A DNA stretch of 64,000 nt from Lachnospiraceae bacterium UBA7589 (lineage in GTDB: Bacteria > Bacillota > Clostridia > Lachnospirales > Lachnospiraceae), in NCBI GenBank assembly GCA_002476495.1, contig DLKL01000046.1:55308-119307 (forward strand). The letters run 5' to 3'. The stretch's first letter is position 1, and every line of letters starts with the position of its first letter. The position numbers and the translations under genes are program-made. Of this stretch, positions 8,571 through 17,113 are shown piece by piece. The notes below the pieces were generated by a model that was not told where the DNA came from, ran no database searches, and saw only the letters and a list, made by a program, of their open reading frames with translations.

Positions 8571-9383
8571 TTACTGAAGTAATGAAAGTACACCCTGTGT
8601 AGACTGATTTGCCTGTGCAAGCATAGCCTGAGCAGCCTGCTGAAGAATGCTGTTCTTAGTGTAGTTAGTCATCTCTGAAGCCATATCAGTATCACGAATC
8701 TGAGACTCAGCTGAAGTTAAGTTCTCTGAGTAATTCTCAAGGTTGTTGATAGTGTAATCCAGTCTGTTCTGAATAGCACCAAGTAATGATCTCTTAGCAG
8801 ATACTGTCTTGATAGCATCTGAGATAGCATCCATAGATGTTCCTGCAGCAGTATGTGTAGATACGTCCAAAGCATTAACACCAAGTGAAGTTGCTGACAT
8901 AGCCTCAATATTAATTTCCATGTCCTGACCGGAACGTGCACCAGTCTGAAGGAACTTATTTGAGAATGAACCGTTAAGAAGCTTAGTTCCGTTGAACTCT
9001 GCCTTACCAGCAATAGAATCAATCTCAGCAACAAGCTGCTCAATCTCATCATTGATAGCTGTACGATCCTCTGTAGCATTAACATCGTTGGCTGCCTTTG
9101 TAGCAAGCTCGCCCATTCTCTGAAGAATGCTGTGAATCTCGTTCATGTTACCCTCTGCAGTCTGGATAAGTGATACACCATCCTCTGAGTTCTTAACTGC
9201 CTGATTGATACCTCTGATCTGGTTTCTCATCTTCTCAGAAATTGAAAGACCTGCTGCATCATCTGCTGCTCTGTTAACGCTGTAACCTGATGATAACTTC
9301 TCTGTTGCCTTTGAAACTGCCTTAACATTCTGTCCTAACATTCTGTTAGTGTTGATTGCCTGCATGTTGTGCTGTACTACCAT
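8571..9383 (-). CDS. hag: Flagellin
   Basis: A 270-residue flagellin, the short type without a large variable D2/D3 region. The N-terminal D0/D1 signature is MVVQHNMQAINTNRMLGQNV with SSGYSVNRAADDAAGLSISE, and the C-terminus ends in the conserved AQAMLAQANQSTQGVLSLLQ. ATG 9383 follows AAGGAGGAATTATT. The ten extra residues possible from 9413 are rejected because they lie in the leader, upstream of that site. It has its own sigma-28-type promoter and a predicted CsrA hairpin in the leader, and its own terminator. Exported by the flagellar type III system. The Ser- and Thr-containing central part is the likely target of the adjacent glycosylation genes. Confidence 0.97.
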   Translation of the reverse strand: MVVQHNMQAINTNRMLGQNVKAVSKATEKLSSGYSVNRAADDAAGLSISEKMRNQIRGINQAVKNSEDGVSLIQTAEGNMNEIHSILQRMGELATKAANDVNATEDRTAINDEIEQLVAEIDSIAGKAEFNGTKLLNGSFSNKFLQTGARSGQDMEINIEAMSATSLGVNALDVSTHTAAGTSMDAISDAIKTVSAKRSLLGAIQNRLDYTINNLENYSENLTSAESQIRDTDMASEMTNYTKNSILQQAAQAMLAQANQSTQGVLSLLQ

Positions 9384-9405
9384 AATAATTCCTCCTTGAA
9401 TATAA

Positions 9406-9423
9406 TCCCGCATCCTTGCGAGA
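9406..9423 (-). promoter_or_regulatory. Predicted CsrA-binding hairpin in the flagellin leader
   Basis: The mRNA sequence TCTCGCAAGGATGCGGGA folds into a six-pair stem with the loop AAGGAT, so AGGA is displayed in the loop as in high-affinity CsrA sites. A second GGA lies in the ribosome binding site (AAGGAGGAA) about 15 nt downstream, the two-site arrangement by which B. subtilis CsrA represses hag. csrA and fliW are 4 kb upstream in the same block. Confidence 0.68.
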
Positions 9424-9522
9424 TGTACTAGTGGTCTTTGCCACCGTTATAATTATATGTAATTCTCCGAAGAGTAACTACCTCAGTTACAGGAACCTGA
9501 TGTATTGTTCCTTACACTTTAT

Positions 9523-9548
9523 ATATCGGTATATATACCTTATACTTA
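9523..9548 (-). promoter_or_regulatory. Sigma-28 (SigD/FliA) type promoter of flagellin
   Basis: On the minus strand TAAG (9548-9545), a 14 bp spacer and ACCGATAT (9530-9523) match the TAAA-N15-GCCGATAT consensus. The predicted leader is about 130 nt and contains the CsrA hairpin. Confidence 0.72.
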
Positions 9549-9568
9549 ACCCCTTTTTTCAAAAAAAA

Positions 9569-10051
9569 TTATTTTTTTCTATCATATAGAATGGAGTCGT
9601 TCACGTTGCCATTAGACATGGCCTTATAGTATTTGTTAGCCGCCTTTTTGGATTGTTTAACCTGCTTTATTCCCTTAAAGCCTACTGAAAACACCTGTTC
9701 CAGAGTGGCTCTGTTTCTTGCCTCAGCTGCCTCTATGGCCATTCCAAGGTCTACGCATTCCCTTATAATGCCCTGCATGCCGGTAAGAGGCCCCCTGTAA
9801 TATTCCCTGTTATCAAGAATCTCACTCCTGACCCTGTCATATACAGAGGTGAAGCCCTTATCAATCTCATTAATATTATTAATAAGAATTTCCTTTTTAT
9901 CAATTATATTATTGAAGGCTTCCTCATCAAATCTTTTCTCTCCGGCAAGTCTCTCCTGCTCCTTTGTAAGCTCAAGAATCTCTTGAAGATAAGACTTTTT
10001 CCTTATAAGGGACTCCTGCATAATATTCATATATGTGGCTGTCTGATTCAT
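9569..10051 (-). CDS. Small helical flagellar chaperone-like protein (FlgN/FliT type)
   Basis: A 160-residue, mostly helical, charged protein with no membrane segment and a lysine-rich C-terminal half (KQVKQSKKAANKYYKAMSNG). It has heptad-like stretches around residues 15-60 (ESLIRKKSYLQEILELTKEQ). It sits 16 bp after fliS in the position where many Firmicutes keep fliT or a FlgN-like export chaperone. The start has GGGAGG 6 bp upstream. The sequence alone does not distinguish a FliT-type (FliD) from a FlgN-type chaperone; position next to fliS and fliD slightly favours a FliT role. Confidence 0.7.
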   Translation of the reverse strand: MNQTATYMNIMQESLIRKKSYLQEILELTKEQERLAGEKRFDEEAFNNIIDKKEILINNINEIDKGFTSVYDRVRSEILDNREYYRGPLTGMQGIIRECVDLGMAIEAAEARNRATLEQVFSVGFKGIKQVKQSKKAANKYYKAMSNGNVNDSILYDRKK

Positions 10052-10067
10052 GCCATGCCTCCCGTGA

Positions 10068-10463
10068 TTATTTCATATCAAGTACTAATTGCGGGCTCTT
10101 TGCCGAGGACATAACCTGCTTCCATATATCTCTCAAATCCCTGAGCTCTGTCTGTGCCCTTTGCAAAAGCTCCATATCCTTTTTCATATTTGCTTCTACC
10201 AGAAGAGCGAATAAGTAATCATACAATCTGTCAAAATCATCTGCTACAGGATATTTGTGATTCAATGTGGTTTTTAATTCCACAATTATATTTCTGCATT
10301 TCTGAATATTGGTGTTGGTTGTCTCATAGTCTTTTTTTTCAAGAGCTGTCACTGCTATATTACAGAATTTCACAGCTCCCTCATAAAGCATAAGGGTCAA
10401 ATCTGCCTGTGATGCCGTATTTATCTTGTTATTTCCGTATGCTTTAGCTGCATTATATGACAT
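10068..10463 (-). CDS. fliS: Flagellin export chaperone FliS
   Basis: A 131-residue four-helix protein. Family features are the N-terminal Y-x-x-A-K-A-Y motif, LTLMLYEGAVKFCN near residue 25, and the helical C-terminal part with DRLYDYLFALLVEAN. FliS binds the C-terminal D0 segment of flagellin in the cytosol and prevents early polymerisation, and it interacts with FliW in SigD-type systems. The gene lies 22 bp after fliD and before the FliT/FlgN-like gene, which matches other Clostridia. Length is normal for the family. Confidence 0.94.
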   Translation of the reverse strand: MSYNAAKAYGNNKINTASQADLTLMLYEGAVKFCNIAVTALEKKDYETTNTNIQKCRNIIVELKTTLNHKYPVADDFDRLYDYLFALLVEANMKKDMELLQRAQTELRDLRDIWKQVMSSAKSPQLVLDMK

Positions 10464-10485
10464 ACCTTCTTATTCCTCCGCTAAT

Positions 10486-12432
10486 TTATGCTCCACCCAT
10501 CAGGGATGAAATGTAAGACTGCTGGGATTGAAGCTTTGCCATTGCAGTCTCCATAGCTGCAAACTGATCATAATATTTATCCTCCAGCTTTTGCAGCTTT
10601 TCTTCCCACTTTTCTATCTCGTCATCATAATCATCAATCTCTTCATCCATTGTCAGGTTATCATATACAGTAAAAGCACTGCTTCGATTTTCCTTATACG
10701 ACATAGCCTGCGTAAGAGATGAATAGAGATTGTAGCCTATTCCAGGCTCATCCTTTGTTCCGCCCAATACCTGAGCAAATACTTCCGGCTTTGTGGAAAG
10801 CATTTCCTTAAGCTTATTTGTCTTGGATGAATATTCAGAATCGTCCGGATCTCCCAATATATGCAGCTTACCATTCTCAGAATAATTTCCTGTCACAATG
10901 CCAAGGGATGCAAGTGTATACCTGGTGGTAGTTCCATCATCATTGGTAACCTCCACTGCAGAATTGAGAATATTCCTCATACTGCTCAAAAGTGAGCTGA
11001 TTGTAGAATCCCTTCTTAAAAGTCCCTTCTTAGCCTTTTCTTCCCACTTTTCAATCTGGGTATCTGAGAGCTTCGACCTTTCATCATCAGTAAGAGGATC
11101 GTAGGTTGTTTTTTCTTCGTCATACAGCTTATTCATCTCATCAATAAGTTCATTATACTTCTTAACAAACTTCTTGATTGTCTCATAGGTCTGGTCATTA
11201 TCAGCCTCTATGTTAATGCTGACAGGGGCATTATTCTTTAATTCTCCTGTCACGGGATTGTATTCCCCGGTAACGGATTTTGCTGTGATTGCAAGACCGT
11301 TGATATTAAAGGTATTGCTGCTTCCTCTGTACTCCACTCCGTTATAATCAATAATTGCATCACAGGCATCTATTTTCTTTGCGCCTGTGCCTAATCCTAA
11401 TATTTCAAGGGCATCTGCCGAGGATGAGGTCAGATTAAAGTCGTTATCCAGGCCTGTTCCCTTTGCATTAATATAAAATCTTCCCTGGGTTTCATCGAAG
11501 CCGGCTGCTACTCCGAGCTTGGAAATACCTTCTGCAAAGGTAGCCAGAGTAGTTTTGTCGTCAACCACAAATTCCTTGCCGTTAACAGAAAATGATGTGC
11601 CTACGACAATTCCCATATCCTTCAGGAAGGTTGTCTTCTTTATATCCTGACTGCCTATCTGATTAAATACACTGGCCGCAAGATTTCCCTCAAGACTTGC
11701 CTTTCTGCCCTCTTCTTCACTGTTCTTATAATCTAATACTCCTGTTACTCCCAGAGCATCTCCGTTAATAATATACTTAACTCCGGTAACCTCTCCGTCC
11801 TTATCCTTGGTACCTGAAGTATTATCAAACGCAATGATGCCGTCCTTTAAAACTGCCTTAAGCTTGAAGCCCTCATTTTCGGCAAGCTTGGAATTGAGTT
11901 CCTCCAAATTGGCAACTCCGTCAATCCCATTGCCTCCGAGAACATATGTGAGTGTTTTTGTTCCGTCGGAAATCTCTATGGTTTTACCCTCAAGATTAAG
12001 ACTGTTGCCGTCTGCGTCAGTCATATCCGCAAAATCAGTTGCAGTTCCTATAGCACCATAATAGGTAAAGGTTTTTCCCTGATTTTTAATATTGGCACCG
12101 GTAAGATATGCCGAGGATGCCAGTTGCTTAACAGATACTGTGTGAACTCCGTCTGACGCTCCCGAAAAGGCTGACACCGAAACCTTGGTCTCATCATTGG
12201 CACTGGCCTTCTTGCCTTTATATGCTGTGTTTGTCTTAAAAGCAGCAAGCTCATTTTTGTAAAAATCATATATCTTGGTATTAAGACTCTGCCATGCCTC
12301 TTTTTTCCACTCAAGACGCTGCTTATTCTGTTTAACCTTATCTACCTTGGTGGAGCTGGCACTGACCAGTTCCTTTACCATGGATTCCGTATCCATACCG
12401 GATACAAGACCTGTCATTCTTATTCCTGCCAT
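10486..12432 (-). CDS. fliD: Flagellar hook-associated protein 2 (filament cap) FliD
   Basis: A 648-residue cap protein. The N-terminal FliD domain starts with GIRMTGLVSGMDTESMVKEL and the C-terminal FliD domain runs from about residue 380 (IEADNDQTYETIKKFVKKYN) to the coiled-coil end (EKWEEKLQKLEDKYYDQF). The middle is a variable, Gly/Asp-rich D2/D3 region (ATDFADMTDADGNSLNLEGK). It caps the growing filament and folds flagellin subunits. The ribosome binding site is GGGAG. It lies between flaG and fliS, as is usual. Size is within the range for Firmicutes. Confidence 0.95.
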   Translation of the reverse strand: MAGIRMTGLVSGMDTESMVKELVSASSTKVDKVKQNKQRLEWKKEAWQSLNTKIYDFYKNELAAFKTNTAYKGKKASANDETKVSVSAFSGASDGVHTVSVKQLASSAYLTGANIKNQGKTFTYYGAIGTATDFADMTDADGNSLNLEGKTIEISDGTKTLTYVLGGNGIDGVANLEELNSKLAENEGFKLKAVLKDGIIAFDNTSGTKDKDGEVTGVKYIINGDALGVTGVLDYKNSEEEGRKASLEGNLAASVFNQIGSQDIKKTTFLKDMGIVVGTSFSVNGKEFVVDDKTTLATFAEGISKLGVAAGFDETQGRFYINAKGTGLDNDFNLTSSSADALEILGLGTGAKKIDACDAIIDYNGVEYRGSSNTFNINGLAITAKSVTGEYNPVTGELKNNAPVSINIEADNDQTYETIKKFVKKYNELIDEMNKLYDEEKTTYDPLTDDERSKLSDTQIEKWEEKAKKGLLRRDSTISSLLSSMRNILNSAVEVTNDDGTTTRYTLASLGIVTGNYSENGKLHILGDPDDSEYSSKTNKLKEMLSTKPEVFAQVLGGTKDEPGIGYNLYSSLTQAMSYKENRSSAFTVYDNLTMDEEIDDYDDEIEKWEEKLQKLEDKYYDQFAAMETAMAKLQSQQSYISSLMGGA

Positions 12433-12460
12433 AAAATTTGCTCCCTTCTATGCCAATAAA

Positions 12461-12871
12461 CTATCTTCTCTCATCTACCATAAGTCCTGCTAATTCCCAG
12501 GCCTTTGCCAGCATATCCAGAGCCTTCTCCGGAGGAATCTCCCTTATAACCTCATGAGTATCGCTGTCTGTTACGGTTATGGAAATACGGTTGGTATCTT
12601 CATGGTATTTAAAGCTGCACTGGGTACGTCTGAGATTGCTCTTAATCTGCTTATTAATATCATCAACAGCAGATTTAACCTTATCAGGAGATATATCACC
12701 CCTGTCGGTTAAAACCCCGGCTTTGTCCTGCTCTCTTTCACTATAATCCCTTTCAACGCCACTGTCAGATACCCGGATATCCTTTTCCTGTGCTCTGACT
12801 GATTTTGTCTGACTGCTGACATCAACCGAATTAACGTTGATACCAACACTGCTAATCCTATCCATTGACAT
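12461..12871 (-). CDS. flaG: Flagellar protein FlaG
   Basis: A 136-residue protein. The conserved FlaG domain fills the C-terminal half: FKYHEDTNRISITVTDSDTH and EVIREIPPEKALDMLAKAW. The N-terminal half is polar and low in complexity. ATG 12871 is chosen over 12898 because GGAGGTG lies 6 bp upstream. FlaG proteins affect filament length and usually sit beside fliD, as here (28 bp). It is about 100 bp downstream of csrA, so flaG-fliD-fliS may also have a separate promoter, although none was clear. Confidence 0.9.
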   Translation of the reverse strand: MSMDRISSVGINVNSVDVSSQTKSVRAQEKDIRVSDSGVERDYSEREQDKAGVLTDRGDISPDKVKSAVDDINKQIKSNLRRTQCSFKYHEDTNRISITVTDSDTHEVIREIPPEKALDMLAKAWELAGLMVDERR

Positions 12872-12971
12872 ATTGTCCACCTCCATGTGTAAAAACAAAA
12901 ATTACATTTTATAACTTACATATCGTCATATGGCTGCCTATAGTTTATACCTTTATACTCATTTTACAGCC

Positions 12972-13187
12972 TTACAGCAATTTCTTCAAGCTTTCTATGT
13001 CCAGATTTGAAACTGTTTCCCTGTTTGCTTCCTGAATCTGTGCATAAATCTCTTTCCTGTAAACAGGAACACTCTTAGGAGCTGATATTCCTATCTTAAT
13101 CTGGTCTCCCTTAACCTCAAGGACGGTGATCTCAATATCAGTTCCTATCATAATAGCTTCACCTTGTTTTCTTGACAGTGCCAGCAT
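12972..13187 (-). CDS. csrA: Carbon storage regulator CsrA
   Basis: A 71-residue CsrA with the canonical start MLALSRKQGEAIMIG, the core GDQIKIGISAPKSVPVYRKE and a short polar tail. The RNA-binding residues of strand 1 (Leu4, Arg6) and of strand 5 (the VPVYRKE region; His is Tyr here) are largely kept. It begins 2 bp after fliW, so the pair is translationally coupled. In Firmicutes CsrA represses flagellin translation and FliW antagonises it; the predicted target hairpin is present in the flagellin leader of this window (9406-9423). Confidence 0.96.
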   Translation of the reverse strand: MLALSRKQGEAIMIGTDIEITVLEVKGDQIKIGISAPKSVPVYRKEIYAQIQEANRETVSNLDIESLKKLL

Positions 13188-13189
13188 AC

Positions 13190-13654
13190 TTATTCACCCT
13201 CCTTGCCTTTAAGCCTTTCAATGGCCTCATATACATTGTATTTTATACTATACTCCGGATTTTCCACAATAACCTGCATAGCCTTCTTTTCAACCGTATT
13301 AATTATAAACGGAGCCTTAAGATTAGCTGTCATCCTGGTTAAATCAGACGGTATGGACATTGTGACAAATATAAGAATGTCAGCGTCTGCCGGATCTCCT
13401 ATAATCTTTACCAGCTCGTCCTCTATAACAGGTGCATAATTTTCAACTATATCTATAGGGTTAATAACAGGAAATGCCATGGATGGCTCATCCATAGACT
13501 GCAGCCAGCTTATTTTCGACCTTTCCTCCCTGTCTGAATCATAAATAAGAGCAAAATTCTTTAAATTTTCAAATCCTATAATCCCCATAGGAAATCTGAT
13601 AATCTTATCATCCTCAATATTAACGGTGCCGAAAAATCTAGTTTCTGCTATCAT
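13190..13654 (-). CDS. fliW: Flagellar assembly factor FliW
   Basis: A 154-residue protein with the family segments FPMGIIGFENLKNFALI near the N-terminus, MAFPVINP in the middle and NLKAPFIINTVEKKAMQVI towards the end. FliW binds CsrA allosterically and is itself sequestered by cytosolic flagellin, so it links secretion to flagellin translation. It lies between flgL and csrA, with a 2 bp gap to csrA, the standard arrangement. Length is typical. Confidence 0.96.
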   Translation of the reverse strand: MIAETRFFGTVNIEDDKIIRFPMGIIGFENLKNFALIYDSDREERSKISWLQSMDEPSMAFPVINPIDIVENYAPVIEDELVKIIGDPADADILIFVTMSIPSDLTRMTANLKAPFIINTVEKKAMQVIVENPEYSIKYNVYEAIERLKGKEGE

Positions 13655-13680
13655 GTATGTTTCCTCCCATTCTTTAAACC

Positions 13681-15210
13681 TTACAGATAATCAAGTAAGG
13701 TTTTTGTTATAACATTACTGGTGGCAGCCAGAGCAGATTCATATACAAGAGATGCCTGGTTAAACTCTATAATGGCCTCCTCTGATTTTACATTCTCATT
13801 AGTTGATTTAAGCTCAGAGAATGAAGAATATTGTTCCTCAACTCTTGTAGTAATCATTTCAAGCTTTGACATTCTGCTTCCCAGATCCGACTGAATTGCA
13901 GATACCCTGTCCATATATTCCTGAAAATTCGCAATATTAGCAGAAAACGTTTTCTGCATATTTTGCTTTTTCACCGCAATTTCAACATCCACATCCTCCA
14001 GCATCTGGTTAATCTGTTTAACTGCAGCAGGATTTGAAGCATATTGCACGTCCTCCAGCATAGCCTTAAGCTTAGTCTGTGCGTGTTCGGCAGCTTCAAG
14101 CTCTGTCAGTGCATATATAAGGTCATTCATATCATTGCTTATATCGGCTGACACCAGCTTATTGCCCTCTGTATTAACCTGCATGCTCTGATTAAAATTG
14201 ACCTCATAATATATCTTCTGCCCATCCTCAGGCTGCTCATAATCAATGTCCTTAATGCTTCCGTCTGCCATAACCTTATGCTGTGTACATTGAAAATAAT
14301 GCTCGGGTCTTAATTCACCTTTTTCAACCTGATTTTTTCCATAGGAAACCTTAATACTTCCCGCACCCTTCAGGGTGTTAAATACATTTTCTCCGAAGAT
14401 AATTTCACCGGTTTCTTTAATTACATGAATATCATCCTTGCCAACCCTGTAATAGTCATCTGATTGAGTAGACTCAAGAGTCAGAATGTTAAAGCCGGTA
14501 AGATCCATATTATTTCCTGCTGCATCCACTGCAGATATGTTAAGTACCGAGTCTCCCTTATAATCCTTATCGCTGATATTTTCATAGGCCAGATTCAGCC
14601 TGTATACCATCTCAGGGTCCGGTCTGACATAGGCCTGCGAACCATCAACATAGGAATCCAGATTATCATAGCTTACTCCGTTCAGCAAAACATTCTTGGT
14701 CTCCAATACATCAGGTGAAAAGCTCTGGGTTATGTCATAAGAAAGCTTTGTAGTGTCCTCGGTCTCAACAAAGGACAAGGGTCTGTCGGTTTTGTATCCC
14801 GAAAAGATGTATCTGCCTGCATAGGTAGAATTCCCCTCATTATATATCATATCCTGAAGCTCTTTAAGGGAATCAATAATTGCGCTTCTGTCTGTTGTAT
14901 TGAAGGAATCTGTTGAGCCCTGCACACAATAATCCTGAATGTCCTCTATACGCTTTGTTATATTAGTAAGAGACGTAGAAGTTATCTTAAGCCAGGATTC
15001 TGCATCAGGTATATTCTTATCCTTGTACTGGACAAGCTGATTAACCGTTGTTCTGAGCTTTAATGCTCTTATGGCAATAACAGGATCCTCAGATGCCTGG
15101 CTTATTTTTTTACCTGATTCCATCCGTTCTGTAGCTTTATTGGCTCTGGACATACTCTTTTGCATATTGCGCAATGAGTTACTGGTAATCATCTGATTGG
15201 TAATTCTCAT
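13681..15210 (-). CDS. flgL: Flagellar hook-associated protein 3 FlgL
   Basis: A 509-residue hook-filament junction protein. The N-terminal flagellin-like D0/D1 region has MRITNQMITSNSLRNM and SGKKISQASEDPVIAIRALK, and the C-terminus is flagellin-like (NQASLVYESALAATSNVITK). The central insertion of roughly 200 residues is longer than in many FlgL proteins (about 300 residues in total), but such sizes occur in Lachnospiraceae. It follows the second flgK by 21 bp and precedes fliW. Acts outside the cell between FlgK and the filament. Confidence 0.93.
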   Translation of the reverse strand: MRITNQMITSNSLRNMQKSMSRANKATERMESGKKISQASEDPVIAIRALKLRTTVNQLVQYKDKNIPDAESWLKITSTSLTNITKRIEDIQDYCVQGSTDSFNTTDRSAIIDSLKELQDMIYNEGNSTYAGRYIFSGYKTDRPLSFVETEDTTKLSYDITQSFSPDVLETKNVLLNGVSYDNLDSYVDGSQAYVRPDPEMVYRLNLAYENISDKDYKGDSVLNISAVDAAGNNMDLTGFNILTLESTQSDDYYRVGKDDIHVIKETGEIIFGENVFNTLKGAGSIKVSYGKNQVEKGELRPEHYFQCTQHKVMADGSIKDIDYEQPEDGQKIYYEVNFNQSMQVNTEGNKLVSADISNDMNDLIYALTELEAAEHAQTKLKAMLEDVQYASNPAAVKQINQMLEDVDVEIAVKKQNMQKTFSANIANFQEYMDRVSAIQSDLGSRMSKLEMITTRVEEQYSSFSELKSTNENVKSEEAIIEFNQASLVYESALAATSNVITKTLLDYL

Positions 15211-15231
15211 AACTGTAACCTCCTGTTAAAA

Positions 15232-17100
15232 TTATACTCCTGTGTCATTTATCAGCTTGTCATAAACCTCGTTTAAAACAGATATAACCTGAGATGCCAG
15301 CTTATAAAGATTCTGGAATTTTGTCAGGTTGGAGGTTTCCTCGTTAGTATCCACTCCCGATACGGACTTCCTCTGATTATCTATTGTATATCTTACATCA
15401 TCATGATTTTCCGAAAAAACCTTTGTCTTGGCAATATCTACTGCCAGTGTTGTAGTTATGGAGTGCATAAACTGGGATATGGTTCCCTGGGAAAACATGG
15501 TCTGGTCTGTAATTCCATATATCATCTTATCAATTACAGGTCTGTATTCAACGTTTCCCTGCTCTACATCTTCCTTCATGGAGACAACCACTTTATCGGT
15601 ATCATTCTTCCATTGGCTGTTCAATTCCCAGTTCATAGCTGTAAGCTTGTAATATGTGCTGTCCCGGGAGGTGACTACTCCTGCTTTTGTCATGGCACCC
15701 ACAAAGGAATAATCCTTCCCATATGGATCAAGGGCTGTAAACATATCAAGGCCGGGTTCTCCGTCTGAGTCCACTCCTGATGTGGTAAGGTCATTCATAT
15801 ACTTGGAAAAGGTTCGTACCAATTCATTAAGCCTTGCCATATAATAAGGAATTCCCTTAACTACATTTGTTTTTCCGAAGGATACTGTATTATTTTGCAC
15901 AATGCTCGGAAATCTGGCAGACACCTCAACTCCCTTTTCATCCATCATGGTCATATTCTCAAATATAAAGTTGGAAAGATATCCGTCTTCATCATAATCG
16001 GCTTTCCACCCATCGTAAAGATATTGCTTACCTGCTACGGTAATAAGCCCTTGCGACGGTATGTTGAGATGGTTAATATGTATAGGAGACTCAACCTTTA
16101 CACTAAGGGTTGCCGGACTTTCCGAAAAACCGGACACCTTGCCTTTGAAATTCTCTCCATTGTTTCCATCTCTTATGTCAAAAAGGCCTCTGAGCTTGCC
16201 TTCTGTATTCAGCACATTAAAGTCCTCGCCCGGAGTTCCGTCAGCACATTTCCATGCTATATCCACAAGTCCTTCAACATCAGTCTGGTTAACATTCTGA
16301 ACACGGGGAACTACTATAAGCTCATTAACCTCAAGCTCATCCACAAGAATCATCCCATTTATTCTTACGGAAAGTGTTTCACCCTTTGACGGTACAACAT
16401 TCTTGCCAACACCGTACATAATGGACCTTTCTTCCACATCAACATCCACATACTGTGAAAGCTTATCTATGCACACACCACGTTTATCTCTAAGGTCATT
16501 GGCATTGCCACCCTTAAGCTCTACATTTATAATCTGCTGGGTAAGCTCATATATCTGATTCGCCAGAGAATTAATATCACTGACAACAAGCTCTATCTCA
16601 TCGTTGATAGAGTTCTGGGTTCTCTGAAAATTCTCCCCTAACTCATTAATTACATCAGTGTAAGAATCCGCTGTTAATGTGAACGAAATCCTTGTTGTGT
16701 CATCAGAAGGATTATCTGCCAGATCCTGAAGAGCCTGGGATATCTGGGAAAGCCACTTTGTGTATCCTGCGTCTCCTGACATCTCGTTCATATATGTTTC
16801 CATCATATACAGGTTATCATACTGTGCCTGATACTGGTTATACCTGGAATTAGAGTTCCAGTATTTGTTGTCATAGAATTCACTTCTCAGTCTCTCTACG
16901 CTTTCTCCCTTCACTCCTGTTCCCATCATTCCATAGGTCTGCTTATAGCTTACCGGATTAGCTGCAGTAGCCAGAATCTGCTGTCTGGAATACCCTTCCG
17001 TATTAGCATTGGAAATATTATGGGCAGTTGTGTTAAGGGCTGATTGAAAATATGACAGACCTGACAGGCCTGTATTTAATCCTAAAAACTGCGATGGCAT
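15232..17100 (-). CDS. flgK: Flagellar hook-associated protein 1, second FlgK paralogue
   Basis: A 622-residue HAP1 protein. The N-terminal rod/hook motif is LSYFQSALNTTAHNISNANT-EGYSRQQ, the helical D1 follows (residues about 90-220), then a beta-rich variable centre. The C-terminus carries the usual signature SGVDTNEETSNLTKFQNLYK. It is the canonical-looking copy: the N-NISN-NTEGYSRQ segment is closest to typical FlgK. It lies 13 bp after another FlgK-like gene (17114-18931), so the bacterium encodes two HAP1 proteins in tandem. Whether both are built into the same junction is unknown. Confidence 0.92.
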   Translation of the reverse strand: MPSQFLGLNTGLSGLSYFQSALNTTAHNISNANTEGYSRQQILATAANPVSYKQTYGMMGTGVKGESVERLRSEFYDNKYWNSNSRYNQYQAQYDNLYMMETYMNEMSGDAGYTKWLSQISQALQDLADNPSDDTTRISFTLTADSYTDVINELGENFQRTQNSINDEIELVVSDINSLANQIYELTQQIINVELKGGNANDLRDKRGVCIDKLSQYVDVDVEERSIMYGVGKNVVPSKGETLSVRINGMILVDELEVNELIVVPRVQNVNQTDVEGLVDIAWKCADGTPGEDFNVLNTEGKLRGLFDIRDGNNGENFKGKVSGFSESPATLSVKVESPIHINHLNIPSQGLITVAGKQYLYDGWKADYDEDGYLSNFIFENMTMMDEKGVEVSARFPSIVQNNTVSFGKTNVVKGIPYYMARLNELVRTFSKYMNDLTTSGVDSDGEPGLDMFTALDPYGKDYSFVGAMTKAGVVTSRDSTYYKLTAMNWELNSQWKNDTDKVVVSMKEDVEQGNVEYRPVIDKMIYGITDQTMFSQGTISQFMHSITTTLAVDIAKTKVFSENHDDVRYTIDNQRKSVSGVDTNEETSNLTKFQNLYKLASQVISVLNEVYDKLINDTGV

Positions 17101-17113
17101 TCCTGCTCACCTC

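Noticed and set aside
8717..9106. An open frame in another reading frame inside flagellin.
   Set aside because: Leucine- and glutamine-rich shadow of flagellin with biased codons; no ribosome binding site and no family resemblance.
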